From Methylobacter psychrophilus (GTDB lineage Bacteria > Pseudomonadota > Gammaproteobacteria > Methylococcales > Methylomonadaceae), in contig NZ_JAOEGU010000003.1 in NCBI RefSeq assembly GCF_025583945.1, positions 1 to 64,000 on the forward strand: a stretch of DNA of 64,000 nucleotides, read 5' to 3'. The translations under genes and the position numbers were made by a program. A model generated the notes under the pieces. The model was not told the origin of the DNA and made no database searches. It saw only the letters and a list, made by a program, of their open reading frames with translations. This document shows, in pieces, positions 51,956 through 62,060 of the stretch; the first letter of the stretch is position 1, and every line of letters begins with the position of its first letter.

Positions 51956-53083
51956 TTAAGCTTCCACCCCGTTACAGGCCGCTAATGTTTTTTTCGGGGT
52001 ATTTGGCAGCATCCCATAGAGACCCAACTTATGCCTTAATACATTACGGCTAATATCTAACAAACGCGCGGTCTGAACCTGATTTTCCTCGCAGAATCCA
52101 AAAGCGGTTCGAATAATTGTCTCTTCCATAATTTCAAATAGTTTGGGTGGCGCTTGTTCACAAAGACGCTGCAATGCATTTTCCAAAGACGTCATTGACA
52201 CAATTGACTCTGGTTCCAGAATTCTAATGCCGGATAACTGAAAGTCTTCAGGCCGTAAACAATTACTGGGGCAAACCAGAATCGCACGGTGAATGGCATT
52301 TTCAAGTTCGCGGATATTGCCTGGCCAATCATAATTCAATAAAGTAACTTCGGTGGCTGGCGATAACTTGATTTCGCCATAACCCAATCGCTCTCCGTAA
52401 ATCTTCAAGAAGTGCCTCGCCAAAGGCATGATGTCGCCCGGTCTTTCACGCAAAGGACTTAACTGAATGGTTGCAACGTTAAAACGGTAATATAAATCGG
52501 CGCGAAAGTGAGAAGCAGCAACAGCCTGTTCCAGATTGACGTTGGTCGCGGCAATAATTCTGACATCTACCGGCACAGGTTGCCTGGAACCCACTTTAAC
52601 CACTTCGCGTTCTTGTAGCACGCGCAGTAATTTTGCCTGCATACCCATGGGCAAATCACCCACTTCATCAAGAAACAAACTGCCTTTGTTAGCCGTTTCA
52701 AACCAGCCCTCTTTACTGGTAAAAGCGCCGGTAAACGAGCCTTTTTCATGACCAAATAATTCACTCTCGATCAGGTTTTCACTCAATGCTGCGCAGTTTA
52801 ATGCCCCAAAAACATTTTTACTGCGTTTGCTAAGGGCATGAACATGGCGGGCGACAAGCTCCTTACCGGTTCCGGTTTCACCAATAATCAAAACAGTTGC
52901 GTCACTAGGCGCAATACGTTCAATCTGTTCCAGTAATCGACGAGAAACAGGATCTTCAAAAACCAGAGCAGTCGCACGGACAGACAATGACAACGAACGC
53001 GACTGTAATTCATCAAACGCCAGCAACGTCGAGGCTTGGTCTTCTTGTCCATTGGCAAAATTTCTGCCTATAAATGTATCCAT
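51956..53083 (-). CDS. sigma-54-dependent transcriptional activator without receiver domain
   Basis: From the ATG at 53083 (nearby GAG as weak ribosome site) the protein has 375 residues; an ATG at 53143 adds 20. The AAA+ domain has Walker A GETGTGKE (68-75), the sigma-54 loop GSFTGA (115-120; usual form GAFTGA), Walker B GSLFLDEVGD (134-143) and arginine finger FRADLYYR. A Fis-type HTH closes it (AFGFCEENQVQTARLLDISRNVLRHKLGLYG). Only about 45 residues precede the AAA+ domain, so there is no obvious sensor. SfnR-like regulators of sulfur use have this layout. It is divergent from tetR and the efflux genes. Confidence 0.87.
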   Translation of the reverse strand: MDTFIGRNFANGQEDQASTLLAFDELQSRSLSLSVRATALVFEDPVSRRLLEQIERIAPSDATVLIIGETGTGKELVARHVHALSKRSKNVFGALNCAALSENLIESELFGHEKGSFTGAFTSKEGWFETANKGSLFLDEVGDLPMGMQAKLLRVLQEREVVKVGSRQPVPVDVRIIAATNVNLEQAVAASHFRADLYYRFNVATIQLSPLRERPGDIMPLARHFLKIYGERLGYGEIKLSPATEVTLLNYDWPGNIRELENAIHRAILVCPSNCLRPEDFQLSGIRILEPESIVSMTSLENALQRLCEQAPPKLFEIMEETIIRTAFGFCEENQVQTARLLDISRNVLRHKLGLYGMLPNTPKKTLAACNGVEA

Positions 53084-53318
53084 AATAATGTACTCGTTTG
53101 CCTTGCAAAAATTGGATGGGGTACTCCACGTCAAGCACATCATCCTGGTTTAAATCAAATCATTACTGTTACCAAAACCTCATAAAAACTACAAAGAACA
53201 CAAATTTATTAAGCGTTTATTGATGCCGGAAAATTTCAGCGATGGTACCTTGCCAGTTTGCCTAAAAGACCTTCTTTATCACTATACCCTGTGATAAAAA
53301 TCAGGTAGCAGAAATCAT

Positions 53319-53408
53319 GGCTGCCAATTTAAAGTGGGACGATTTTACCGATACCATCCCTTTAAGGGATTAAAGCTTATTATCTGTCCCGATTTTAAGT
53401 TGGTAGCC
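53319..53408. repeat. 90-bp interrupted palindrome with 22-23 bp arms
   Basis: The left arm (53319-53340) and right arm (53386-53408) are inverse copies with about three mismatches and one gap: GGCTGCCAATTTAAAGTGGGAC against GTCCCGATTTTAAGTTGGTAGCC. The 45-bp centre has its own small hairpin (ATCCCTTTAAGGGAT). It may be a MITE-like element. A third arm copy is at 51925-51947. Confidence 0.65.
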
Positions 53409-53755
53409 AAAATTATCAAATCTTAATACCAATTTCATTGGCTTTGGTGTTTATGATAGAACAATCATTATATGTAATAAAACGATATTATTAGATTTGC
53501 ATATCTTTAAAAAAGATCACTTACCTCGTTCGGCAAGCTTTTTAACTTCGCAACATTGGTTAAATCAATAGATTTAGCTAATTCATGCCATACCTACGGC
53601 TGACATAAAATTCAAAACGAACATCCATTATGGCACCCGCTATAAAAAATAGCGGACTGTTGTCTGGCAGTCATGCCGTAAGCAAAGGGTGCTGATATTT
53701 AAACAGCGCATCGGCTTAAAACAAGAATAATTAACCAATAACAACAGGCCATTGT

Positions 53756-53772
53756 TTGGCATGTGTTTTGCT
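53756..53772 (+). promoter_or_regulatory. sigma-54 (-24/-12) promoter for tetR and efflux operon
   Basis: TTGGCATGTGTTTTGCT matches the -24/-12 consensus YTGGCACGRNNNTTGCW at all but two informative positions, with the required GG-N10-GC spacing. It is 73 bp ahead of the tetR ATG and points that way. A sigma-54 activator gene lies divergently about 670 bp away. A possible activator site (GACTG/CAGTC, 53655-53672) is about 85 bp upstream. Confidence 0.65.
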
Positions 53773-53845
53773 TAACCTAATGTACGTTTGAATTATAAAT
53801 TTTAATTAGCCATCGGGATTAATCACTTGTTCATTTTTTTAGCCT

Positions 53846-54490
53846 ATGACTAGCCTGAAAACCAAGTCTGAAAAGACCCGTAATCGCCTGTTAACAGCAG
53901 CCAGTCGCATTTTTTCGGAGAAAGGTTTTCAGGAATCGACGATAGCCGAAATTTGCGAACAAGCAGAAACCAATATCGCTTCAGTTAATTATCATTTTCG
54001 CGATAAAGAAACGCTGTATCTGGAATCCTGGCGATTTGCCTTTAACAAGGAACTGAGTTTGTATCCTCCAAATGGTGGAGTAAGGACCGATGCCTCGGCT
54101 GAACAGCGTTTAGCCGGAAGAATCCGGTCATTAATCAATCGGGTTACTGACGATAACTCTTATTCTTTTGCCATTATCAATAAAGAAATGGCACAGCCAA
54201 CCCGACTGCTTTCCGACATTATGGAAAAAGAAATCAATCCGCAACGCTTGCAAATGATTGGCTTGTTAAAAGAATGCCTTGGGCAAGCAGCAAGCGATCA
54301 ACAAATTCAATATTGCCATACCAGTATTATGGGCCAATGTTTTCATTTGTTACGCTTAAAACACATGCAAAATGCCCGCCATTTTCGTAGCCCTGCCAGC
54401 GACTTGGGCGACAGCAAAGCTTTTGCCGAACACATCGTGCAATTTTCTCTGGCGGGCATCCAAGCCATCCGTTCTCAAACCCTTAATTAA
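53846..54490 (+). CDS. TetR family regulator, CecR/CerR type
   Basis: The 214-residue protein has a TetR DNA-binding domain (residues 8-55), with AASRIFSEKGFQESTIAEICEQAETNIASVNYHF. The C-terminal half resembles the CecR (YbiH) ligand domain, with INKEMAQPTRLLSDIMEKEINP near residue 112. Such proteins repress drug-efflux genes. It lies 11 bp ahead of the membrane fusion gene and is transcribed with it, so it probably represses its own operon. No ribosome site is obvious. Confidence 0.85.
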   Translation: MTSLKTKSEKTRNRLLTAASRIFSEKGFQESTIAEICEQAETNIASVNYHFRDKETLYLESWRFAFNKELSLYPPNGGVRTDASAEQRLAGRIRSLINRVTDDNSYSFAIINKEMAQPTRLLSDIMEKEINPQRLQMIGLLKECLGQAASDQQIQYCHTSIMGQCFHLLRLKHMQNARHFRSPASDLGDSKAFAEHIVQFSLAGIQAIRSQTLN

Positions 54491-54501
54491 AAACTGTTCG
54501 T

Positions 54502-55773
54502 ATGAGTGAAAACAAGCACCACCAATCAACGCCACTCGCCGGTCGACGCAGGGCTTATATACTGCCCGGCTCACTGATCGTGTTGGCGATTACGGCCGTC
54601 GGCTTTTATTTTCAGCAGTCCTCAGCGGCGCCCGATGGCAAGTTTGGTGCCGCTGATGGTAAACGTGGACGCGAAAATTATGAGGTACCGGCAGCTGTAG
54701 CGATAGAAACTGCCGGAAAAGCTGATTTTCCTGTGTATCTGAATGGTTTGGGCACGGTAACCGCGCTGCGAACCGTAACGTTACGACCCAGAGTTGACGG
54801 CGAACTGGTGCGGGTAGCTTTCAGCGAAGGCCAAATGGTTAAGGAAGGCGAGCTACTGGCGGAAATTGATCCACGCCCGTTTCAAATACAGTTGCAACAG
54901 GTTGAAGGTCAGTTGCTACGTGATCAGGCTTTACTACAAAATGCCGAAATAGACCATGACCGCTATCAGAAACTACTGGCACAGGACTCCATTTCCGCTC
55001 AACAGACCGTGACCCAGCAAGCTCAGGTTAAACAATATCAAGGTACCGTAGAAATGGATAAAGCCCAGGTCAATAACGCCAAACTCCATCTTGGCTATGC
55101 ACGACTAACCTCGCCGATTCCCGGACGGGCAGGACTGCGCCAAATTGATCAAGGCAATATTGTTCATACCAATGATACAAACGGTTTAGTGGTAATTACC
55201 CAGCTACAACCCATTAGCGTCGTATTTACCCTGCCCGAAGACAAGGTACAGCCAGTGATACAACGTTGGCGCTCCAATCAGTCCGTTACCGTGGTTGCCT
55301 ATGACCGTGCCGGAAAAATCAAACTGGCCGAAGGTAAATTACTGGCCATCGATAACCAGATTGATCCCACTACGGGCACACTAAAACTAAAGGCGCAATT
55401 TGATAATAACGAAAGCACTCTGTTCGCCAATCAGTTCGTCAACGTCAAAATGCATCTGGAAACTCTGCCCGACGCCACGCTGGTATCCAGTGCCGCCATT
55501 CAGCATGATGGCGAAGGCGCGTTTGTTTATGTAATCAATCAGGAAAAAAAAGCACAACTGCGCCGAATTACCGTGGGGCCAATCGAAGCCGACAAAGTAG
55601 TCGTGCTGACCAACCTTGCTGCCAATGAAACAGTGGTAGTAGAAGGTACCGACCGGCTTCACGAAGGTAGCCTGGTCGATATCGCCCAAAAAGATGGCCA
55701 GACCGTAGCGGCCAGTCCCGATACATCAACCAAACCCGAAGCCAGGTTTCGTAAACGCGATCGGCGTTCATAA
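54502..55773 (+). CDS. RND efflux membrane fusion protein (MdtA-like)
   Basis: This 423-residue periplasmic adaptor has an N-terminal membrane segment (about 18-36). A lipoyl half-motif [36 protein letters not shown] is followed by a helical hairpin (105-160). The second half-motif and beta-barrel region contain [22 protein letters not shown]. The C-terminus ends in a basic stretch (RFRKRDRRS). It bridges two inner-membrane pumps and the outer-membrane channel encoded downstream. It most resembles MdtA of the MdtABC pump. Confidence 0.92.
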   Translation: MSENKHHQSTPLAGRRRAYILPGSLIVLAITAVGFYFQQSSAAPDGKFGAADGKRGRENYEVPAAVAIETAGKADFPVYLNGLGTVTALRTVTLRPRVDGELVRVAFSEGQMVKEGELLAEIDPRPFQIQLQQVEGQLLRDQALLQNAEIDHDRYQKLLAQDSISAQQTVTQQAQVKQYQGTVEMDKAQVNNAKLHLGYARLTSPIPGRAGLRQIDQGNIVHTNDTNGLVVITQLQPISVVFTLPEDKVQPVIQRWRSNQSVTVVAYDRAGKIKLAEGKLLAIDNQIDPTTGTLKLKAQFDNNESTLFANQFVNVKMHLETLPDATLVSSAAIQHDGEGAFVYVINQEKKAQLRRITVGPIEADKVVVLTNLAANETVVVEGTDRLHEGSLVDIAQKDGQTVAASPDTSTKPEARFRKRDRRS

Positions 55774-55775
55774 TC

Positions 55776-58700
55776 ATGACATCCTCAACGCAAGCGCTGG
55801 CGAATTTCAATCCTTCCCGACTGTTCATTTTACGGCCGGTGGCGACCTCACTGTTAATGGTGGCCATGTTATTGGTCGGCATACTGGCTTACCGCTTGTT
55901 ACCGGTTTCAGCCTTACCGCAAGTTGATTATCCAACCATACAAGTAGTCACCTTGTATCCGGGTGCCAGTCCCGATGTCATGACCTCGGTGATCACTGCG
56001 CCACTGGAACGCCAGTTCGGCCAAATGCCCGGTCTTACCCAAATGTCATCGACCAGTTCCGGTGGTGCTTCGGTAATTACCCTGCAATTTAATCTAACCC
56101 TGGATCTGGATGTTGCCGAGCAATCAGTACAGGCAGCAATTAATGCAGCCAGTAATTTCCTCCCCGACGACTTACCGCAAGCACCCATATACAGCAAGGT
56201 TAATCCGGCAGACACACCCATTATGACGCTGGCAATCAGCTCCAAAGCGTTGCCCTTATTCAAGGTTGAAGATCTGGTCGATACCCGATTGGCGCAAAAA
56301 ATCGCCCAGTTACCCGGCGTCGGTTTGGTTGGCATTAGTGGTGGCCAGCGGCCGGCGGTACGCGTACAAGTCAACCACAAAGCACTGGCAGCTTATGGCA
56401 TTAGTCTGGAAGATGTACGCACGGTAATCGCGGCCGCCAACGTCAATCAACCCAAGGGTATGTTTAATGGTCCGATGCGCTCGGCAATCATTGATAGTAA
56501 CGATCAGCTGCGCTCTGCGGCGGAATATCGCGACTTGATCATTGCCTACCGTAACGGCGCACCGGTAAAAATGTCTGAAGTAGCCGACGTCGTAGACGGC
56601 GCCGAAAATGTCCGCCTGGCAGCCTGGGCTAATGACAAGGCCGCGGTAATCGTCAATATCCAACGTCAACCGGGAGCAAACGTCATCGAAGTCGTCGACA
56701 GCATAAAAGAACTGCTGCCAAAATTACAGGCCTCCTTACCGCTTAGCATTGAAGTCGTACCGTTAACCGACCGTACCGTGACGATACGCGCCTCAATACA
56801 TGATGTGCAATTTGAATTACTGCTGGCTATTGTGCTGGTGGTAATGGTCATTTTTGTATTTCTGCGCAATGTGCCTGCCACGATCATTCCTGGCATTGCT
56901 GTTCCCCTGTCCCTGGTCGGTACCTTTATCGTCATGTATCTGGCCGGTTTCAGCATTAACAACTTGACCCTGATGGCACTAACCATTGCTACGGGGTTTG
57001 TGGTCGACGATGCCATCGTGGTGATTGAGAACATTTCCCGCTACATCGAACGCGGCGAGTCGCCGTTAAAAGCCGCACTGAAAGGTTCTGAACAAATTGG
57101 TTTCACCATCATTTCGTTGACCTTTTCACTGATTGCCGTGCTGATTCCGCTACTGTTTATGAGTGACGTAGTCGGGCGATTATTCAGGGAGTTCGCCATT
57201 ACCCTGGCCGTAGCAATCCTGATTTCTGCCATGGTATCGCTCACCCTGACACCGATGATGTGCGCCAAATTATTGCGTCAGGACTCCAAACATGGCAATA
57301 ACGAAGTTGATAAAGCCGTCGACTGGTTCGACAAATTAATTGCCGCTTATGGCCGTAGCCTGGAATGGGTGTTGCAACGACAAACGTTAACCATGCTGGT
57401 TTTTTTCGCCACCGTAGCATTAACCGTGACACTGTACATCGCCATTCCCAAAGGCTTTTTCCCGATACAAGATACCGGTATTATTCAGGGTATTTCGGAA
57501 GCACCACAAAACGTATCTTTTTCAGCAATGGCCGAGTATCAGCAAAAACTGGGTAAACTGATTCTTGAAGACCCGGCAGTCGATAATCTTTCTTCGTTTA
57601 TCGGTGTCGATGGCATCAATACCACACCCAATAGCGGTCGTTTCCTGATTAATCTGAAACCGCACGCCGAACGCACCGTCAACGCTTCCGAAGTGATCGC
57701 CCGATTAAAACTCAAACTGGCCGAATTGAGCGGCGTTACCTTGTATTTACAACCGGTACAGGATCTGACTATGGAAAATCGGGTCAGTCGTACCCAATAC
57801 CAGTTTACCCTCGAAACCCCGGATCCGGAGGAACTTAACCGCTGGACCCAACGGCTGGTAGAGCAACTTACCGGCCAACCTGAATTTAGCGATGTCACCA
57901 GTGATGTCCAGGACCAAGGCCGGCAGGTCTATGTCAATATAGACCGCAGTACCGCCAGTCGCCTTGGCATCACGACTGCTGCAGTCGATAACACACTGTA
58001 CAGCGCTTATGGGCAGCGACTGGTATCGACTATTTTTACCCAGTCCAACCAATATCGGGTCGTGCTTGAAGTTGATCCTGCCGACCAACATTCCCCGGAA
58101 ACCCTCAAGGATTTACGTATTCCTTCCGGCAATGGCACTCAAGTTCCGTTATCGGCGATAGCTGAAATATCGGAACGGCCAACACCATTATCGATCAATC
58201 ATCTCGACCAGTTTCCGGTAGCCACGCTGTCGTTTAATCTGGCTCATGGTGCCGCACTGGGCGATGCCGTGAAAGCTATCGACCGCGCCAAAGACGAGAT
58301 CGGTTTACCATTAAGCATCCGTACCAGTTATCAGGGCGCGGCACTGGCTTTTAAAGCCTCTCTGGATAACACGCTATGGTTGATTCTGGCGGCCATTATT
58401 ACCGTGTACATTGTCCTTGGCGTACTGTACGAAAGCTATATTCACCCGATCACCATTTTATCCACACTACCTTCTGCCGGAGTCGGTGCATTACTGGCAC
58501 TGATAATTTCTGGCGGTGATCTGGGTATTATCGGCATCATCGGCATTATTTTGTTGATCGGCATTGTCAAAAAGAACGCCATCATGATGATAGATTTTGC
58601 CCTGGAAGCCGAGCGCAAAAACCTTATGCCGCCAGCCGATGCTATTTTTCAAGCCTGTTTACTGCGCTTTCGACCGATTCTAATGACCACGTTGGCAGCA

Positions 58701-58919
58701 TTACTGGGCGCGTTGCCACTGATGTTGGGCAGTGGCGTTGGCTCGGAGTTACGCCATCCCTTGGGCATTACCATGGTCGGCGGTTTATTGGTCAGCCAGT
58801 TATTAACCTTATATACCACGCCGGTCATTTATTTATGGATGGATAATCTGGCCAGACGGGTCTCCGGTTGGGTGCGCCTTAATCCAACCGAAGTTGTCGA
58901 AAACGAGGGCAGTTTGTAA
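55776..58919 (+). CDS. RND multidrug efflux pump, MdtB-like
   Basis: The 1,047-residue pump has 12 membrane helices and two large periplasmic domains. It begins [24 protein letters not shown]. Helix 4 carries [16 protein letters not shown] with the Asp-Asp proton pair. [18 protein letters not shown] and [18 protein letters not shown] are also typical of the HAE1 family. It would use the proton gradient to expel drugs, and with the next gene it would form a mixed MdtB/MdtC trimer. The stop overlaps the next start by 1 bp. Confidence 0.93.
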   Translation: MTSSTQALANFNPSRLFILRPVATSLLMVAMLLVGILAYRLLPVSALPQVDYPTIQVVTLYPGASPDVMTSVITAPLERQFGQMPGLTQMSSTSSGGASVITLQFNLTLDLDVAEQSVQAAINAASNFLPDDLPQAPIYSKVNPADTPIMTLAISSKALPLFKVEDLVDTRLAQKIAQLPGVGLVGISGGQRPAVRVQVNHKALAAYGISLEDVRTVIAAANVNQPKGMFNGPMRSAIIDSNDQLRSAAEYRDLIIAYRNGAPVKMSEVADVVDGAENVRLAAWANDKAAVIVNIQRQPGANVIEVVDSIKELLPKLQASLPLSIEVVPLTDRTVTIRASIHDVQFELLLAIVLVVMVIFVFLRNVPATIIPGIAVPLSLVGTFIVMYLAGFSINNLTLMALTIATGFVVDDAIVVIENISRYIERGESPLKAALKGSEQIGFTIISLTFSLIAVLIPLLFMSDVVGRLFREFAITLAVAILISAMVSLTLTPMMCAKLLRQDSKHGNNEVDKAVDWFDKLIAAYGRSLEWVLQRQTLTMLVFFATVALTVTLYIAIPKGFFPIQDTGIIQGISEAPQNVSFSAMAEYQQKLGKLILEDPAVDNLSSFIGVDGINTTPNSGRFLINLKPHAERTVNASEVIARLKLKLAELSGVTLYLQPVQDLTMENRVSRTQYQFTLETPDPEELNRWTQRLVEQLTGQPEFSDVTSDVQDQGRQVYVNIDRSTASRLGITTAAVDNTLYSAYGQRLVSTIFTQSNQYRVVLEVDPADQHSPETLKDLRIPSGNGTQVPLSAIAEISERPTPLSINHLDQFPVATLSFNLAHGAALGDAVKAIDRAKDEIGLPLSIRTSYQGAALAFKASLDNTLWLILAAIITVYIVLGVLYESYIHPITILSTLPSAGVGALLALIISGGDLGIIGIIGIILLIGIVKKNAIMMIDFALEAERKNLMPPADAIFQACLLRFRPILMTTLAALLGALPLMLGSGVGSELRHPLGITMVGGLLVSQLLTLYTTPVIYLWMDNLARRVSGWVRLNPTEVVENEGSL

Positions 58920-61900
58920 TGAATCTATCGGCACTGTTTATCTATCGACCGGTGGCCACCACACTATTAACAATTGCCATCGCTCTGGTGGGTACGCTGG
59001 CCTTTTTAAATTTACCGGTGTCATCGTTGCCGCAGGTGGATTTCCCGACGGTAAGTGTGCAGGCCCAGCTTCCCGGCGCCAGCGCTGAAACCATGTCGAC
59101 TTCGGTCGCCACGCCACTGGAACGGGCGTTGGGACGCATCGCGGGCATTACCGAAATGACCTCCAGCAGCTCATTGGGATCTACCCAGATTACCCTGCAA
59201 TTTGATCTGGATCGTGATATCAATGGTGCTTGCCGTGATGTGCAAGCGGCGATTAATGCCGCTGCCAGCCTGTTGCCCGTCAATATGCCCAATCGCCCTA
59301 CTTACCGGCGCGATAATCCGGCCGACTCGCCAATTTTGATATTGGCGTTAACCTCGGATAGCCTTAGTCGCGGTCAACTATACGATGTGGCATCGACCAT
59401 TCTGGCACAGAAAATAGCACAGACTCCCGGTATTGGCCAGGTACAGATCGGCGGCGCCGCCTTACCAGCGGTAAGGGTTGAACTAAATCCCAACGCTTTG
59501 AGCAAATATGGTATCGGTTTGGAGGATGTCAGAAATACCATCACCCAAACCAACGTTACACGCCCCAAAGGAGTCATAGAAAACGGCAAGCAACGCTGGC
59601 AGGTTCTGGCTAACGATCAGGCTCGTAAAGCCATTGATTATATGCCGTTAATCGTCAGCTATCGCAACGGCGCTCCGGTTACCATCGCTGATCTTGGTGA
59701 GGCCATTGATTCTGTAGAAGATCTGCGCAATACCGGACTTAAAAACGGTAAACCGTCCGTATTGCTGATTATCAGAAAACAACCACTCGCCAATGTCATT
59801 CAAACTGTCGATGAAGTTCTGGCCTTGTTGCCGGAACTACGCGCCAACATTCCCGGCACTATTGATTTGTCGGTAGTGGTTGATAGATCGTTAACTATCA
59901 GGGCCTCAATTACCGAAGTCGAACACAGCTTGTTAATTGCCATTGGCTTGGTGATTCTGGTGGTACTGGTGTTTTTACGGGATTTTCGCTCGACAGTTGT
60001 ACCGATTATAGCGGTACCTGTATCACTGATCGGCGCCTGTGCCGTCATGTATTTATTTAACTACAGTCTGAATAATTTAACCCTGATGGCATTGACCATC
60101 TCCACAGGCTTTGTCGTTGACGATGCCATTGTCGTTCTGGAAAACACCAATCGCCATATCGAAAAAGGTGTCCCGCCTTTTAAGGCGGCATTATTGGGAG
60201 CCAAGGAAGTCGGCTTTACCGTAATGGCGATGAGTGTCTCGCTAATTGCCGTATTCTTACCTATTTTATTGATGGGTGGTGTAGTCGGCCGCTTGTTCAG
60301 GGAGTTTGCGGTAACGCTGTCAGCGGCGGTACTGGTGTCGTTGCTGATCTCGCTGACGGTCACGCCGATGCTCTGTGCGCGTTGGCTGGGCAAGGAAAGT
60401 CCAAAGCATGGCTGTATTTATAATGGTATAGGATCTGCCTTCGACTGGTTGCAAGCGGCTTATGAACGTTCACTACGCTGGGCACTGCATCATGGCCGTA
60501 TCATGATGTTGATTTTGCTCGGCACCATCGGCCTCAATGTTTATCTGTACACAATAATCGACAAAGGCTTTTTCCCGACTCAGGATGGCGGCAGATTAAT
60601 CGGTGAGATTCAAACCGACCAAGGGACGTCTTTTTTGTCCCTGCAAAAAAAGCTTTATGAATATTCCGAACTATTAATGAAAGATCCGGCCGTCAGTAAT
60701 GTGGCCGGATTTGGTGGAGCCGGTTCCAGCAGTAATAGTGCCAGAGTCTTCGTGATACTCAAACCGCACAATGAACGCGCGCCCATTGAAGAAGTCATGG
60801 GGCGCTTGCGTGATAAAGTCAAACGCATTCCCGGTGCCGAACTGCACATGTTTCCTGCGCAAGAATTACGTATCGGCGGCCGCCCGTCTTTCGGATCTTT
60901 TGACTATGCGCTGCAATCCGACGACCTTACCCTGCTTCGGGAATGGATGCCAAAAGTCATTGCTGCGCTGTCCAAGCTACCGCAACTCAGCGATGTCAAT
61001 ACCAGCCAGCAAGACAAAGGCCAACAGATCGGTTTGGTGGTTAATCGGGATATGGCATCCCGCTATGGCATCAGCCAGGCCATGATCGACAACAGTCTTA
61101 ATAGCGCCTTTGGTCAACGTCAGGTATCGGTGATTTACAATCCGCTTAACCAATATCGGGTAATCATGGAATTGGCACCCGAATACTGGCAAAGTTCTGA
61201 AGCCTTAAAACAGATTTACATTAGTGTCCCCGCCGAACGTTTACCATCCGGCGAACAGGTTGGTGCACGCCAGGTACCATTGTCGACGCTTGCCAGCTTT
61301 GCACCGACCACCACGCCGTTGTCGGTTAATCATCAGGGTCAGTTTGCTGCGGCTACCTTGTCGTTTAATCTTCAACCCGGCACTTCACTGTCTACTGCTA
61401 CCCAACTAATCGAGAAAACCATGCTTGATATTGGCGTGCCTAATTCGATACAAGGTAGTTTTCAAGGTTCTGCAAAAGCCTTTCAGGAATCGTTACACAA
61501 TCAGCCTTTTTTAATCCTGGCCGCTTTGCTCAGTATTTATATTGTGCTGGGAATTTTATACGAAAGTACCATTCATCCGTTGACCATCCTGTCCACTTTA
61601 CCCTCGGCAGGAGTCGGTGCCCTGTTGGCGTTGATAGCTTGTAGCACCGAATTCAGCATCATTGCCTTGATCGGTGTCATTTTGCTCATTGGTATCGTCA
61701 AAAAAAATGCCATCATGATGATAGATTTTGCCTTACAGGCCGAACGTGAGCAAGGACTGGAGGCTTCCGAAGCGATTTTTCAGGCCTGTTTGCTGCGTTT
61801 TCGCCCGATCATGATGACGACACTGGCAGCAATGTTCGGTGCCCTGCCACTGGCTCTGGGTAGTGGTTACGGCGCAGAACTACGTCAACCACTGGGCATT

Positions 61901-62044
61901 GCCATTGTCGGCGGACTGATTTTCAGTCAGCTGCTAACGTTGTACACCACTCCCGTCGTTTATATTTATCTGGATCGTTTCCGGCTGTGGTTTCATCGCC
62001 GTTTTTTTAATCGCGCCGCTACACTGGCTGATAAACCTGCTTAG
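58919..62044 (+). CDS. RND multidrug efflux pump, MdtC-like
   Basis: The 1,041-residue paralogue of the previous gene has the same layout: [21 protein letters not shown] at the start and [23 protein letters not shown] in helix 4. The last part is [18 protein letters not shown]. Starts and stops overlap (TAATG), so the two pump genes are translated in step. In E. coli MdtB and MdtC join as a 2:1 trimer, and two pumps in one operon fit that model. The substrates are unknown. Confidence 0.93.
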   Translation: MNLSALFIYRPVATTLLTIAIALVGTLAFLNLPVSSLPQVDFPTVSVQAQLPGASAETMSTSVATPLERALGRIAGITEMTSSSSLGSTQITLQFDLDRDINGACRDVQAAINAAASLLPVNMPNRPTYRRDNPADSPILILALTSDSLSRGQLYDVASTILAQKIAQTPGIGQVQIGGAALPAVRVELNPNALSKYGIGLEDVRNTITQTNVTRPKGVIENGKQRWQVLANDQARKAIDYMPLIVSYRNGAPVTIADLGEAIDSVEDLRNTGLKNGKPSVLLIIRKQPLANVIQTVDEVLALLPELRANIPGTIDLSVVVDRSLTIRASITEVEHSLLIAIGLVILVVLVFLRDFRSTVVPIIAVPVSLIGACAVMYLFNYSLNNLTLMALTISTGFVVDDAIVVLENTNRHIEKGVPPFKAALLGAKEVGFTVMAMSVSLIAVFLPILLMGGVVGRLFREFAVTLSAAVLVSLLISLTVTPMLCARWLGKESPKHGCIYNGIGSAFDWLQAAYERSLRWALHHGRIMMLILLGTIGLNVYLYTIIDKGFFPTQDGGRLIGEIQTDQGTSFLSLQKKLYEYSELLMKDPAVSNVAGFGGAGSSSNSARVFVILKPHNERAPIEEVMGRLRDKVKRIPGAELHMFPAQELRIGGRPSFGSFDYALQSDDLTLLREWMPKVIAALSKLPQLSDVNTSQQDKGQQIGLVVNRDMASRYGISQAMIDNSLNSAFGQRQVSVIYNPLNQYRVIMELAPEYWQSSEALKQIYISVPAERLPSGEQVGARQVPLSTLASFAPTTTPLSVNHQGQFAAATLSFNLQPGTSLSTATQLIEKTMLDIGVPNSIQGSFQGSAKAFQESLHNQPFLILAALLSIYIVLGILYESTIHPLTILSTLPSAGVGALLALIACSTEFSIIALIGVILLIGIVKKNAIMMIDFALQAEREQGLEASEAIFQACLLRFRPIMMTTLAAMFGALPLALGSGYGAELRQPLGIAIVGGLIFSQLLTLYTTPVVYIYLDRFRLWFHRRFFNRAATLADKPA

Positions 62045-62060
62045 TGCATCTGAGATTTTC

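Noticed and set aside
53429-53441. CCAAT-TTC-ATTGG palindrome as an activator binding site for the sigma-54 promoter
   Set aside because: It is about 320 bp from the promoter, farther than usual, and the 5-bp arms are short. The site near 53655 is better placed.
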